This document shows positions 17,890 to 25,999 of a DNA stretch of 64,000 nucleotides, piece by piece. Every line of letters starts with the position of its first letter. The first letter of the stretch is position 1. The notes under the pieces are model-generated. The model was not told the origin of the DNA. It saw only the letters and a list, made by a program, of their open reading frames with translations, and ran no database searches. This DNA comes from Reyranella sp. Lineage in GTDB: Bacteria; Pseudomonadota; Alphaproteobacteria; Reyranellales; Reyranellaceae. Made by a program: the position numbers and the translations under genes. The stretch lies in assembly GCF_030651995.1 (NCBI RefSeq), contig NZ_JAUSBN010000035.1, positions 124,001-188,000 on the forward strand, written 5' to 3'.

Positions 17890-18702
17890 ATGCCAAAGAA
17901 GAGCGGTCACGGCGCTGTTCCCGACAAGCTCAAGCGCAAGATCTACGAGAAGGAGCTTCGCGAGCTGCAGGTCGAACTGTGTCGCTTGCAGGAATGGATG
18001 AAAGTCTCCGGCGAGCGCGTGGTCATCGTGCTTGAGGGTCGCGACGCTGCGGGCAAGGGGGGCACGATCAAGGCCCTGACGGAGCGCGTCAGCCCCCGCG
18101 TGTTCCGCGTCGTCGCGCTGCCTGCGCCGTCCGACCGCGACAAGACCCAGATGTATAGTCAGCGCTACGTCGAGAGGTTTCCGGCCGGCGGCGAGATCGT
18201 GATCTTCGATCGCAGCTGGTACAACCGAGCCGGCGTCGAGTACGTGATGGGCTTCTGTACCCCCGAGCAGCATCAACGCTTTCTTGAGATGTGCCCGCTC
18301 TTCGAAAAATACGTGATCGAGGGTGGCTTGCGACTCATCAAGATCTGGCTCGAGGTCGGGCAGGAGGAACAGGACCGGCGCTTCAAGGCGCGCATAGAAG
18401 ATCCCGTGCGACAGTGGAAACTGAGCCCGATGGACATCGAGTCCTACTCGCGCTGGTACGACTACTCCAGGGCGCGTGACCTGATGCTGAAGCACACGGA
18501 CACCGAACACGCGCCCTGGCACATCGTCCGTTCCGACGACAAGAAGCGCGCCCGGCTGAACGTCATCGCGCATATCCTGTCACAGATCCCCTACAAGACG
18601 GTGGATCGCGCCAAGGTGAAGCTGCCGTCGCGCTCCAGCAAGCGTGCGTACGACGACCAGTCTTCGATCGCCGATCGCCGCTACGTGGCGGAGAAATTCT
18701 AG
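17890..18702 (+). CDS. ppk2: Polyphosphate kinase 2 (PPK2 family)
   Basis: Uses inorganic polyphosphate to phosphorylate ADP/GDP (or the reverse). The 270-residue single-domain form has Walker A GRDAAGKGGT (50-59), the lid-side LPAPSDRDKTQMYSQRYV and Walker B IVIFDRSWYNR (103-113). It ends with APWHIVRSDDKKRARLNVIAHIL, typical of the family. ATG 17890 follows GAGG; an in-frame GTG at 17884 is less likely. A perfect FNR box lies upstream, which suggests a role in ATP supply or polyphosphate turnover when oxygen is low. It fits with the nearby acyl-phosphate/acetate-kinase operon. Length and motifs favour class I PPK2. Confidence 0.94.
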   Translation: MPKKSGHGAVPDKLKRKIYEKELRELQVELCRLQEWMKVSGERVVIVLEGRDAAGKGGTIKALTERVSPRVFRVVALPAPSDRDKTQMYSQRYVERFPAGGEIVIFDRSWYNRAGVEYVMGFCTPEQHQRFLEMCPLFEKYVIEGGLRLIKIWLEVGQEEQDRRFKARIEDPVRQWKLSPMDIESYSRWYDYSRARDLMLKHTDTEHAPWHIVRSDDKKRARLNVIAHILSQIPYKTVDRAKVKLPSRSSKRAYDDQSSIADRRYVAEKF

Positions 18703-18738
18703 GCGCAAACGCCTTTGTCCCCATCCAAGGAGAGAAGA

Positions 18739-19176
18739 ATGTCCAAGCTGATGAGTGTCAAGGAACTGCACATGAAAATGGCCGAGGTCGAGGGTGCCAA
18801 GGCCTCGGCGGCGCTGAAGGCGCACGAGGCGGCGGAGGCGGAAAAGAAGGCCTTCATCGATCATCTTCTTGCGCCGTCGGGCCTGACCGACGAGCAAGCG
18901 GCGCAGAAGGCCTCGATCATCATCGGGCGCGCCATGGAGAACGGCCTGACATCGGTCCAGGTGCTCCGCTTTCCCAACCACATCTGCACCGACGGCGGCC
19001 GCGCGATCAATCAGGTCGAGGAGGGATGGGAGACGACCCTCACCGGCCTGCCCAAGGAGATCTACGACTACTGGAAGCGCCAGCTGCGCCCGCTCGGCTA
19101 CCACATCCGCTATCACATCGTTGATTATCCGGGCGGCATGCCGGGCGATGTCGCGATCACCCTGAGCTGGGGCTGA
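18739..19176 (+). CDS. Conserved-looking protein of unknown function, coiled-coil N-terminus
   Basis: 145 residues, no signal peptide, cytoplasmic. The first 45 residues are a charged helix (MAEVEGAKASAALKAHEAAEAEKKAFIDHLL), probably coiled coil. The rest is a compact domain with FPNHICTDGGRAINQVEEGWETTLTGLPKEIYDYWKRQL. AAGGAGAGAAG just upstream of ATG 18739 is a strong ribosome site. It begins 36 bases after ppk2 with no terminator between, so the two are co-transcribed behind the FNR box. Coding bias and a good start make it a real gene; I do not recognise the family. Confidence 0.75.
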   Translation: MSKLMSVKELHMKMAEVEGAKASAALKAHEAAEAEKKAFIDHLLAPSGLTDEQAAQKASIIIGRAMENGLTSVQVLRFPNHICTDGGRAINQVEEGWETTLTGLPKEIYDYWKRQLRPLGYHIRYHIVDYPGGMPGDVAITLSWG

Positions 19177-19197
19177 ACTTGCCAGGCCGGGGGATCG

Positions 19198-19548
19198 GTG
19201 GGAAGTCGCGCCGGATTGGTCGCTCAGCAGACTGGTAGTCCGTTCGTCGGCACCTGGCAGGGCGATGTCCCGGGAATCGGCGAAGCCACCCTCATCATCG
19301 TCGCCGTCGACGGGGAAGGTCGCGTCGAGGGCAGGATGGAACTCGCGCTTAAGGGATTTGACTCCACGTTCGCCGACAAACCCGATTCCGTGAAGCGCAC
19401 AAATCAAGGCACCGCTTCCGACGGGACACTCACCATCGAGGCGGCTTTGGGAGGACGCTACGTCCTGCGGCGCTCGGGCAACGAACTCAGCGGCAGATAT
19501 ACCCGAGGGACGACCTTGGACGTCCCCGTGACACTACGGAAATCCTGA
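19198..19548 (+). CDS. Small beta-rich protein of unknown function
   Basis: 116 residues from GTG 19198, the only start after an in-frame TGA at 19174-19176. GGGGGA lies 4 bases upstream, rather close. The sequence (FVGTWQGDVPGIGEATLIIVAVDGEGRVEGRMEL... LRRSGNELSGRYTRGTTLDVPVTL) looks like an all-beta barrel, with a GTW element at the first strand as in lipocalin-like folds. No full signal peptide is visible, which is odd for such a protein. It converges on the avidin-like gene, which is itself a GTW-type barrel. The function is unknown. Confidence 0.55.
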   Translation: MGSRAGLVAQQTGSPFVGTWQGDVPGIGEATLIIVAVDGEGRVEGRMELALKGFDSTFADKPDSVKRTNQGTASDGTLTIEAALGGRYVLRRSGNELSGRYTRGTTLDVPVTLRKS

Positions 19549-19574
19549 CGAGCCGGGTGGGTGGCGCGCTCAGA

Positions 19575-19985
19575 TTATCGGCGGGTGTAGGAATCGGAGC
19601 CGGTTCGTATCCTCGAGGCACCATATTCATCGTAGGTCAGCACCCATTCGACGCCCAGGCGCCCTTCATTGAAGTAGCCGGTCCAGGAAGTGATCGACGT
19701 GCAGTCCACTGACGCATTCTTCCAGCGGACGGTGTAGGAGATGCGCGAGCCGTCCATCCAGCCGACGAGAGGGAAGGCGACACCGGCACATTTGTAGCCG
19801 GGCGTGCTGCTGGCATAGGTCCCGGTAACGCTTCCATCCGCTCCGATCGACTGAATGACCAACGTCGAGCCGTGATCGTTCACCCAGGTTCCGGTTATGG
19901 AAGGCGGTTGGGCGCTTGCCGGCTGTGCTGCGGCGCAAAGGGCTGCCAGTGAGAGTCCGAGGATCGACGCGAGGGGCCGGCTCAT
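19575..19985 (-). CDS. Avidin-family biotin-binding protein, rhizavidin-like
   Basis: 136 residues with a signal peptide (1-25, ASA-Q), so exported. The mature part follows streptavidin strand by strand: GTWVNDHGST, GTYASS, VRWKN, SITSWTGY, VEWVLTY, TGSDSY. The biotin contacts are present: N36, S40, Y57, S59, W88, S97, T99, W101, W114 and D131 correspond to streptavidin N23, S27, Y43, S45, W79, S88, T90, W92, W108 and D128. The intersubunit Trp120 is replaced (A123). Two cysteines (C66, C95) sit where rhizavidin has its disulfide. Both points suggest a dimeric avidin. There is no strong ribosome site. It stands alone, divergent from an MFS gene. The role in nature is unknown; biotin scavenging or antibiosis is a guess. 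Confidence 0.88.
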   Translation of the reverse strand: MSRPLASILGLSLAALCAAAQPASAQPPSITGTWVNDHGSTLVIQSIGADGSVTGTYASSTPGYKCAGVAFPLVGWMDGSRISYTVRWKNASVDCTSITSWTGYFNEGRLGVEWVLTYDEYGASRIRTGSDSYTRR

Positions 19986-20113
19986 TTACGGTCCGTTGGA
20001 TAGTTGCAGGGCCCTAATGCATCCCAAGTCGTTCCGTCTTTCCAGTGAAAACTAGCCGCGCCAATGTCCAGTTCCTGCCAATCCCGCGATAACCGATCCC
20101 TGCAGGGACGAAC

Positions 20114-21349
20114 ATGACGGCCATCCTTCGCAATCGCTGGATCCAGCTCCTGGCCGGCATCGTCTGCATGGTGATGATTTCCAGCCTCCAGCATGGCTGG
20201 ACCCTGTTCGTGCATCCGATCAACGCCAAGTACGAGTGGGGCCGCGCCGCCATTCAGATCGCCTTCACGATCTTCATCCTGAGTGAGACTTGGCTGGTTC
20301 CCTTCGAGGGCTGGTTCGTCGACAGGTTTGGGCCCCTGCCGGTCGCGCTCGCAGGTGGCGCACTTGTCGCAATTGCGTGGAGCCTGAACTCGGTCGCCGA
20401 TTCGCTGCCGCTGCTTTATCTCGGCGCGGCGTTGGGCGGCATCGGCGCGGGGTGCGTCTATGGCACCTGCATCGGCAACGCGCTGAAATGGTTTCCCGAC
20501 CGACGCGGGCTGGCGGCCGGCTTGACGGTCGCGGGGTACGGCATCGGGTCGGCGCTCACCATCATCCCGATCCACCACACGATCTCCCATCACGGCTACG
20601 AGGCCGCGTTCCTCTGGTTCGGCCTGGGGCAGGGCCTGCTGGTCTGCCTCGCGGCCCTGGCGCTGCGCAAGCCGGAGGCGGAGACCCTGGCGATCCCGGA
20701 GCGCCTGCCGCATGCGCTGCACGACCACACGCCGGGCGAGGTGCTGCGCTCGCCGCTCTTCTGGGTGCTCTTCGTGATGTCGCTGCTGGTGACGGCGGCC
20801 GGGCTGACCTTCACGGCCAATCTCGCCGGAATCGCCCGCAGCCTGGGGGTGGCCGACGTGCCGGTCAGCATGCTGGGCCTGACCCTGCCGGCACTGACCT
20901 TCGCGCTGACCTTCGATCGGGTCACCAACGGCATCGCGCGGCCGCTCTGCGGCTGGCTCTCGGACTATATCGGCCGCGAGAACACCATGTTCTTTGCCTT
21001 CACCCTGGGCGCGCTCAGCATCCTGGCCTTTGTGCGTTGGGGCGACGAGCCGGTGATGTTCGTGCTGCTGGTCAGCCTGGTGTTCTTCGCCTGGGGCGAG
21101 GTGGCCAGCCTGTTTCCTGCAACCTGTACCGACTATTTCGGCTCGGGTTATGCCACGACCAATGCCGGCATGTTGCATACGGCGAAGGGTTTCGCCGCCA
21201 TGCTGGTGCCGTTGGCGGATCCGCTGGTCCGGGCGACCGGCGACTGGCAGATCGTCTTCGCGCTGGCCGTTGGCGCGAACGCCGTCGCGGCAGTGCTGGG
21301 TATCGCCGTGCTGCGACCGATGCGGGCGTCGTGGCTGCGGCGGGAGTAG
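20114..21349 (+). CDS. MFS transporter, oxalate/formate-antiporter-like
   Basis: 411 residues with 12 predicted membrane segments, inner membrane. The loop after TM2 reads GWFVDRFGPLPVALAGG, the MFS motif A region. The sequences GIGAGCVYGTCIGNALKWFPDRRGLAAGLTVAGYGIGSAL and GRENTMFFAFTLGALS resemble the OFA (oxalate:formate antiporter) family. A small monocarboxylate or dicarboxylate is therefore the likely substrate. ATG 20114 follows GCAGGGACG. Its stop lies 3 bases from the convergent stop of a Bug-type receptor gene, leaving no room for separate terminators. Confidence 0.85.
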   Translation: MTAILRNRWIQLLAGIVCMVMISSLQHGWTLFVHPINAKYEWGRAAIQIAFTIFILSETWLVPFEGWFVDRFGPLPVALAGGALVAIAWSLNSVADSLPLLYLGAALGGIGAGCVYGTCIGNALKWFPDRRGLAAGLTVAGYGIGSALTIIPIHHTISHHGYEAAFLWFGLGQGLLVCLAALALRKPEAETLAIPERLPHALHDHTPGEVLRSPLFWVLFVMSLLVTAAGLTFTANLAGIARSLGVADVPVSMLGLTLPALTFALTFDRVTNGIARPLCGWLSDYIGRENTMFFAFTLGALSILAFVRWGDEPVMFVLLVSLVFFAWGEVASLFPATCTDYFGSGYATTNAGMLHTAKGFAAMLVPLADPLVRATGDWQIVFALAVGANAVAAVLGIAVLRPMRASWLRRE

Positions 21350-21352
21350 CGA

Positions 21353-22330
21353 CTATTCGGGCTTCAACAGGCCGCTCTTCTGCAGTTCCTCGATCACCGC
21401 GTCTTCCTTTTGCAGGAAGACGGTGAGCTGCTGCGGGGTGAGCGCCTCGGTCTCGGCGCCGAGACCGTTCAGCTTGTCCTTCACGGCGGGGTCCGCAAGC
21501 GCGTTCGCCACGGCCTCATTCAGCTTCTTCACGATCTCGGGCGGTGTGCCGGCCGGCGCCATGAGGACGATCGGCGTGGTGCTGGCGAAATCCTTGACGC
21601 CCGTTTCCTGCAGCGTCGGAACGTCGGGAAGCTGGCTGGCGCGGCGCGCCGTCGTCACGACGATGGCGCGCAGGCGCCCGCCGCGGATATGCCCGATCGA
21701 AGCCGGCACCTGGTCGATCACCGCATCGATCTGACCGGCCAGGAGATCGTTCAGCGCCAGTCCATTGCTCTTGTAGGGGATGATGTTGAAGCGCACGTCG
21801 AGTGCCTTCTGCATCTGCAGCAGGGCGAGATGATTGGTGCTGCCGTTGCCGGGATGCCCGATCGTGAGCTTGCCGGGATTGGCGCGCAGATAGGCGAGCA
21901 TGGCCGGCCAGTCCTTTATCGGACCGTTGACGTTGACCACGATGTCCATGGGCGAGGTGCTGAGAAGCGCCACCGGCGCGAAGCTCGCCAGGGTGTAGGG
22001 CGGCTTGCCGCCGGTCATGCGTGGGCTCACGAGAAACGTGCCGGTGGAGCCCAGGACGAGCGAGTAGCCGTCCGGCGGTGACTTCGCGACGGCCTCGGCA
22101 CCGATCGCGCCGCCCGCGCCGCCGCGATTCTCGACGATCACCTGCTGCCCCAGCGGCTTGGCCAGCGCCTCGGCGAAGAGACGGCCCGTGAGGTCGGCAT
22201 TGCCGCCTGGCGCAAATGGCACGACGAGACGGATCGGCTTGTCGGGATAGGCGGCCTGCGCAACGGCGCGGCTGGCCGGCAGGGCCGCCAGCAGGGCGGT
22301 GATCGCCGTGCGTCGTGTCAATGAGTTCAT
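21353..22330 (-). CDS. Bug/TctC-family tricarboxylate-type solute receptor
   Basis: Periplasmic solute-binding protein of the tripartite tricarboxylate transporter (TTT) family, 325 residues. A signal peptide with an RR pair (MNSLTRRTAITALLAALPASRAVAQA) precedes the mature start YPDKPIRLVVPFAPGGNADLTGR, the family hallmark. VENRGGAGGAIGAEAVAKSPPDGYSLVLG follows. The start ATG 22330 has GGGAGG about 9 bases upstream. No TctA/TctB membrane genes are nearby, so it is an orphan receptor, common in soil Proteobacteria. The ligand is probably a carboxylate but unknown. The frame is open far upstream of ATG 22330, but that part is the shadow of the next gene. Confidence 0.92.
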   Translation of the reverse strand: MNSLTRRTAITALLAALPASRAVAQAAYPDKPIRLVVPFAPGGNADLTGRLFAEALAKPLGQQVIVENRGGAGGAIGAEAVAKSPPDGYSLVLGSTGTFLVSPRMTGGKPPYTLASFAPVALLSTSPMDIVVNVNGPIKDWPAMLAYLRANPGKLTIGHPGNGSTNHLALLQMQKALDVRFNIIPYKSNGLALNDLLAGQIDAVIDQVPASIGHIRGGRLRAIVVTTARRASQLPDVPTLQETGVKDFASTTPIVLMAPAGTPPEIVKKLNEAVANALADPAVKDKLNGLGAETEALTPQQLTVFLQKEDAVIEELQKSGLLKPE

Positions 22331-22366
22331 TTCCTGAAACCTCCCGTCGCCGTCTATTGTTGCCGC

Positions 22367-23644
22367 ATGATAACCGAGGGCAGGCTGGGCGCACGCGCCG
22401 TTATCGTCGGAGCAGGCATTTCCGGGCTCGCGGCCGCGGCGGCGCTCGCATCGTTCTTCGAAACGGTCGAGCTTCTCGACAAGGATGAACTGCCCCGCAC
22501 GCCCCGTCCGCGAAAGGGCGTTCCGCAGGATCTGCAGGTCCACATCCTGTTGAAGGGTGGCGAACTGGCATTCGAGAGCCTGATCCCCGGCACACGCGCG
22601 GCGTTGCTGACTGCCGGAGCGACCGAGGTACGCCAGACCGAAGACGCCTCCATTTGGGAGCGGGATGGCTGGCACGCGACACGCGATCTGGGTCACAGCC
22701 AGCTGATGATGAGCCGGCCGGCTTTCGAGCGCGTGCTGCGACGGCAGGTGCTGCGGCTCGGCAATGTCGTGATCAGCGATCGGACACCGGTCGAGCGACT
22801 CCCATCCGGCGGCGATCTGACGGTGATCGCGACGGGGCGAGGGGACCGGCTGCTGGCCGGTGTCGAGGCGCCTGAGACGGTGCTGGGAATCGAGGTGAGC
22901 TACAGCTCGGCGCGCTTCGCCAAACCGGAACGCTTCCGGGGCGAGGAACGCTTCATTGCCTGCATCCCCCAGCCGCCTGACGATCGCTACGGCCTCGTCT
23001 GTCCCATCGAGAATGACGAGTGGCTGATCACGCTCTGCAGCCGCTTCGGCGAGAGGGTGCCGGACGATCTCGATGGCTTCCGCGCCCATGCCGAGACCCT
23101 GCCGATGCCCGACATCGCCGAGCGTCTGCGCGAGGCCGTGCCGCTGACGCCAGTCCGCGGCTATCGTATCGCCGAGGCACGGTGGCGGCATTTCGATCGC
23201 GGGGCGGATTTGCCGGCGCGCGTGTTGCCGATCGGCGACTGCATATCGAGTTTCAACCCGACCTTCGGACAAGGCATGTCGGTCGCGGCCGGCCACGCCG
23301 TCGCCCTGCGCGACGTGCTGGCGAGTTGCGGCGGAGATCTCGACGGCGTCGCGGCGGCCTACCTGCCGCGGGCGGCCGAGGTGAGCCGACAGGCCTGGTC
23401 GCTCGCCGCGATGGTCGATCTCGAATACCCACGCACGAAGGGCGAGCGGCCGCCGAACTTCGGAAAGATCGTGACCGGCACCGAAGCGATGCGGCGGGCG
23501 GCTGCGCTGCATCCCGAGGTGCAGCTTCTCCGCTTCGAGATCGGCAATCTGGTGAAGCCGGACTCGTCAGCCCGCAACGGACCGGCGGCGCGTCTGGTCG
23601 CCCGCGAGATGGCCCGTGCCGGAGGACGGCCGCGTGAGCGTTGA
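22367..23644 (+). CDS. FAD-dependent oxidoreductase / monooxygenase-like
   Basis: 425 residues. The N-terminal Rossmann motif VIVGAGISGLAAA (13-25) and the second FAD motif LPIGDCISSFNPTFGQGMSVAAGHAVALRDVL place it among class A flavoprotein monooxygenase-like proteins. The middle substrate domain is divergent. There is no signal peptide. It is divergent from the Bug receptor gene (36-base gap), and a small membrane-protein gene overlaps its end by 11 bases, suggesting coupling. The substrate is unknown; geranylgeranyl-reductase-like or hydroxylase activity would also fit. Confidence 0.8.
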   Translation: MITEGRLGARAVIVGAGISGLAAAAALASFFETVELLDKDELPRTPRPRKGVPQDLQVHILLKGGELAFESLIPGTRAALLTAGATEVRQTEDASIWERDGWHATRDLGHSQLMMSRPAFERVLRRQVLRLGNVVISDRTPVERLPSGGDLTVIATGRGDRLLAGVEAPETVLGIEVSYSSARFAKPERFRGEERFIACIPQPPDDRYGLVCPIENDEWLITLCSRFGERVPDDLDGFRAHAETLPMPDIAERLREAVPLTPVRGYRIAEARWRHFDRGADLPARVLPIGDCISSFNPTFGQGMSVAAGHAVALRDVLASCGGDLDGVAAAYLPRAAEVSRQAWSLAAMVDLEYPRTKGERPPNFGKIVTGTEAMRRAAALHPEVQLLRFEIGNLVKPDSSARNGPAARLVAREMARAGGRPRER

Positions 23645-23963
23645 ACCACACCCCGATTTCGACGCGTTGCGGCGGGAAATGTGGGCACGGCGGAAGCAGG
23701 CCAGGGCAGCGGTGCGGGCCTACAATCGCGCTTCGTGGATACGCTTCTCCGCCTTGTTCATCCCGGTGCCGCTGGTCGTCGTGACCTTCCGCCTCTACCT
23801 CGAGGCCTGGCACTACTACGTTCTGGGCGGCGCCTTCATCTTCTTCGCAGCCGTGCTCTACGTGCTGGACGACCGAGCAGCCGACCGGCGGGAAGCGGCG
23901 CTCGAGGCCGCGAGGAATGCGCGGGCGGCCTACCAGGAAGCGCGGTCAGCGCCGCTGGCCTAA
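23634..23963 (+). CDS. Small two-TM membrane protein of unknown function
   Basis: 109 residues. A charged N-terminus (HPDFDALRREMWARRKQARAAVRAYNRA) is followed by two hydrophobic segments (about 35-56 and 60-80: FSALFIPVPLVVVTFRL, YYVLGGAFIFFAAVLYVL) and a helical charged tail (AADRREAALEAARNARAAYQEAR). GTG 23634 lies 8 bases after GGAGG at 23621-23625, which decides the start over an upstream in-frame ATG. It overlaps the flavoprotein gene by 11 bases and ends 4 bases inside the convergent VOC gene. The function is unknown. Confidence 0.68.
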   Translation: MSVEPHPDFDALRREMWARRKQARAAVRAYNRASWIRFSALFIPVPLVVVTFRLYLEAWHYYVLGGAFIFFAAVLYVLDDRAADRREAALEAARNARAAYQEARSAPLA

Positions 23964-24397
23964 AGACGATTGCGGGCCGTGCATCGGCATTTGTCGACCT
24001 GGTGCAGCTCAACCATGTTGCCGCACGGATCGTTGAGGAAGAGCTGCAGCGAATCGGGACTCGTGAGACCTTCGATCGCCCAGTATTTCATGCCCAGGCG
24101 TTCGAGCTCCTTGCGGCTCTCGACGATGTCGGCGACGGCCAGCGCGATATGCGGCAAGGTCGGGTCCTGGCCAGGCCCCTTGGCAACCGGCGAGGGCTGG
24201 TTGCCGCCGAACAAGTGGATCTGGCCGACCTCGCCGACATTGATCCAGAGACCGGGAATGCCGGGAATGGTCGGCCGGCCTCTGTCGCGCTGCAGGCCCA
24301 GCACGTCGCTGTAGAAGCTGGCGGTGTCCTCCAGCTTCTCCGCGCCGGTGTCGAGCCGGTAGCCCGTGTGATGGATTTCCAGGACCTTGATCGCCAT
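23960..24397 (-). CDS. VOC-superfamily (glyoxalase/dioxygenase fold) protein
   Basis: 145 residues made of two beta-alpha-beta-beta-beta units. Probable metal ligands are His in EIHHTGY (9 or 10), His in PHIALAV and Glu in NMVELHQ near the C-terminus, as in glyoxalase I and extradiol-dioxygenase relatives. SFYSDVLGLQRD and DPCGNMVEL are family signatures. It lies 15 bases downstream of the DHA2 efflux gene on the same strand, so it may be co-expressed with it. That would fit a role in detoxifying or resisting a small molecule, by inference. Substrate unknown. Confidence 0.84.
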   Translation of the reverse strand: MAIKVLEIHHTGYRLDTGAEKLEDTASFYSDVLGLQRDRGRPTIPGIPGLWINVGEVGQIHLFGGNQPSPVAKGPGQDPTLPHIALAVADIVESRKELERLGMKYWAIEGLTSPDSLQLFLNDPCGNMVELHQVDKCRCTARNRL

Positions 24398-24412
24398 GCT
24401 CGTTTCCTCCCT

Positions 24413-25954
24413 TTATCTTCTGGCGCGCCGGCCGATCAGCAGGATCAGGGGAATCGCCATCGCCGAGGCCGCAGTATAGAGGCCGAAGGCATTGATGTAG
24501 CCGATCATCGCCGCCTGCCGGTTGATCTCCCTGGACAGTTTCGCGAGCCCCGACACGGTTTCGTAGTCCCAGCCACCCGTGACCCAGGGCAGGGCCAGCG
24601 ACTTGTTGTAGGGGTTCACCAGCTCGACCATGCGGCTGTAGTTGGTGCTGGTCGCCCGCACGATCTCGGCGACGCAGATCGAAATGAAGAAGCTGGAGCC
24701 GATGTTGCGCAGCAGATGATAGACGGCCGTGCCCTCGGCCAGGTTGGCGCCGCTCATGTTCGAGAAGGTGACCAGGGTGAGCGGTACCCAGATGACGCCG
24801 ACGGCAATGCCCTGCAGCAGGCTGTTCAGCATCAGCGTCGTCATGTCGACGTTGAGGTCGATCGCCATCAGCCAGACGCCTGACAGGATCTGCACGGCGA
24901 ATCCCGCGATCAGGCCGATGCGAGCGTCCATGCGGCCGACGAAGATGGCGAGGAAGAATCCGATGGTCGCGCCGACACCGCGCGCGGCGATGACCTCGCC
25001 GATCAACGCGTCGGGGAAGCCGGCATGCTGCTGCAGGAGCGGCGGCAGCAGCACCATCGGCGTGAAGTTCAGCATACCGTAGATCAGCACCAGCACGAGG
25101 CCGATCGAGTAGTTGCGGTCGAGGAGAAGCTTCAGATTGAGGAACGGCCGCTCTGCGGTGAGGCTGTGTACAAGGAATATCCAGAACGAGACGACGGCGA
25201 TGAAGGTCTCGATCTGGATTTCGGCCGAATCGTACCAATCGAGCCGCTGGCCACGCGACAGCACGAGCTGCACGCAGGCGATGGCGACCGAAAGCGACAG
25301 GAATCCCGTCCAGTCGAGCCGGGCCTGGCCGGTCGGCCGGTCGTAGGGCAGGGTGAGGCGCAGCCCGATGAATGAAATCACGCCAACGGGCACGATCATG
25401 TAGAAGGCCCAGCGCCAGCTGTAGATCTCCGACAGCATGCTGCCGACGGTCGGGCCGATCACCGGGCCGATGACGACGGCCATGCCGAAGATCGAGGTCA
25501 CGAGGCCCTGCTGACGCTTCGGAAAGGTGTCGAGCAGGATGGTCTGGGACAGCGGGATCACCGGGGCGCCGAGCGCGCCCTGCAGGACGCGCCACAGGAT
25601 CAGGCTCTCCAGCGAATCGGCCAGGCCGCACATCAAGGTGGTGAGCGTGAAGGCCAGGACGGACCAGATCATGGTCTCGCGGCGGCCGAAGCGGGCCGTC
25701 AGCCAGCCGGTCATCGGCGTCGCGACGGCGGTGGCCAGGATGTTGAAGGTCATGGCCCAGGCGATCTCGTCCTGGGTGGCCGACATGGTGCCCTGCATCT
25801 GCGGCAGCAGGGTCGAGGCGATCAGCAAGGTGGTCGCGTAGAGGGTCGAGCCCAGGACGACCATGACGAGAATCAGGATCCGCCTGCCCAGCGAGGTTTC
25901 GAATTCCTCGGAGGCAGGCGGGGCGGCGTCGGCGGTTGTTTCGCTTGAACTCAT
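24413..25954 (-). CDS. DHA2-family MFS drug efflux transporter, EmrB-like
   Basis: 513 residues with 14 predicted membrane segments, inner membrane. Motifs include STLLPQMQGTMSATQDEIAWAMTFNILATAVATPMTGWLTARFGRR (motif A region) and the motif C-like GPVIGPTVGSML. It matches EmrB/QacA-type proton-driven exporters that work with an EmrA-type adaptor. That adaptor is coded divergently (26446-27546) behind a MarR regulator. A palindrome with TATAAT inside it overlaps the promoter. The start ATG 25954 lies only a few bases downstream of that -10, so the message may be nearly leaderless. Confidence 0.92.
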   Translation of the reverse strand: MSSSETTADAAPPASEEFETSLGRRILILVMVVLGSTLYATTLLIASTLLPQMQGTMSATQDEIAWAMTFNILATAVATPMTGWLTARFGRRETMIWSVLAFTLTTLMCGLADSLESLILWRVLQGALGAPVIPLSQTILLDTFPKRQQGLVTSIFGMAVVIGPVIGPTVGSMLSEIYSWRWAFYMIVPVGVISFIGLRLTLPYDRPTGQARLDWTGFLSLSVAIACVQLVLSRGQRLDWYDSAEIQIETFIAVVSFWIFLVHSLTAERPFLNLKLLLDRNYSIGLVLVLIYGMLNFTPMVLLPPLLQQHAGFPDALIGEVIAARGVGATIGFFLAIFVGRMDARIGLIAGFAVQILSGVWLMAIDLNVDMTTLMLNSLLQGIAVGVIWVPLTLVTFSNMSGANLAEGTAVYHLLRNIGSSFFISICVAEIVRATSTNYSRMVELVNPYNKSLALPWVTGGWDYETVSGLAKLSREINRQAAMIGYINAFGLYTAASAMAIPLILLIGRRARR

Positions 25955-25955
25955 G

Positions 25956-25978
25956 GCCTGGGCTATTATAGCCTAGGC
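25956..25978. promoter_or_regulatory. Palindromic MarR operator overlapping the efflux promoter
   Basis: A 23-base near-perfect palindrome between the divergent efflux and MarR genes: the core GGCTATTATAGCC (25961-25973) is extended on both sides with a single mismatched pair. Read leftward it contains TATAAT (25970-25965), a consensus -10 for the transporter gene. A repressor bound here would block it. MarR proteins commonly bind such sites next to their own genes. Confidence 0.7.
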
Positions 25979-25999
25979 AACAATCTCGAGCGAGCAGCC

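Noticed and set aside
22331..23512. N-terminal extension of the Bug receptor frame
   Set aside because: The frame is open for 394 codons upstream of ATG 22330, but that part is the shadow of the flavoprotein gene. The signal peptide and ribosome site fix the start at 22330.
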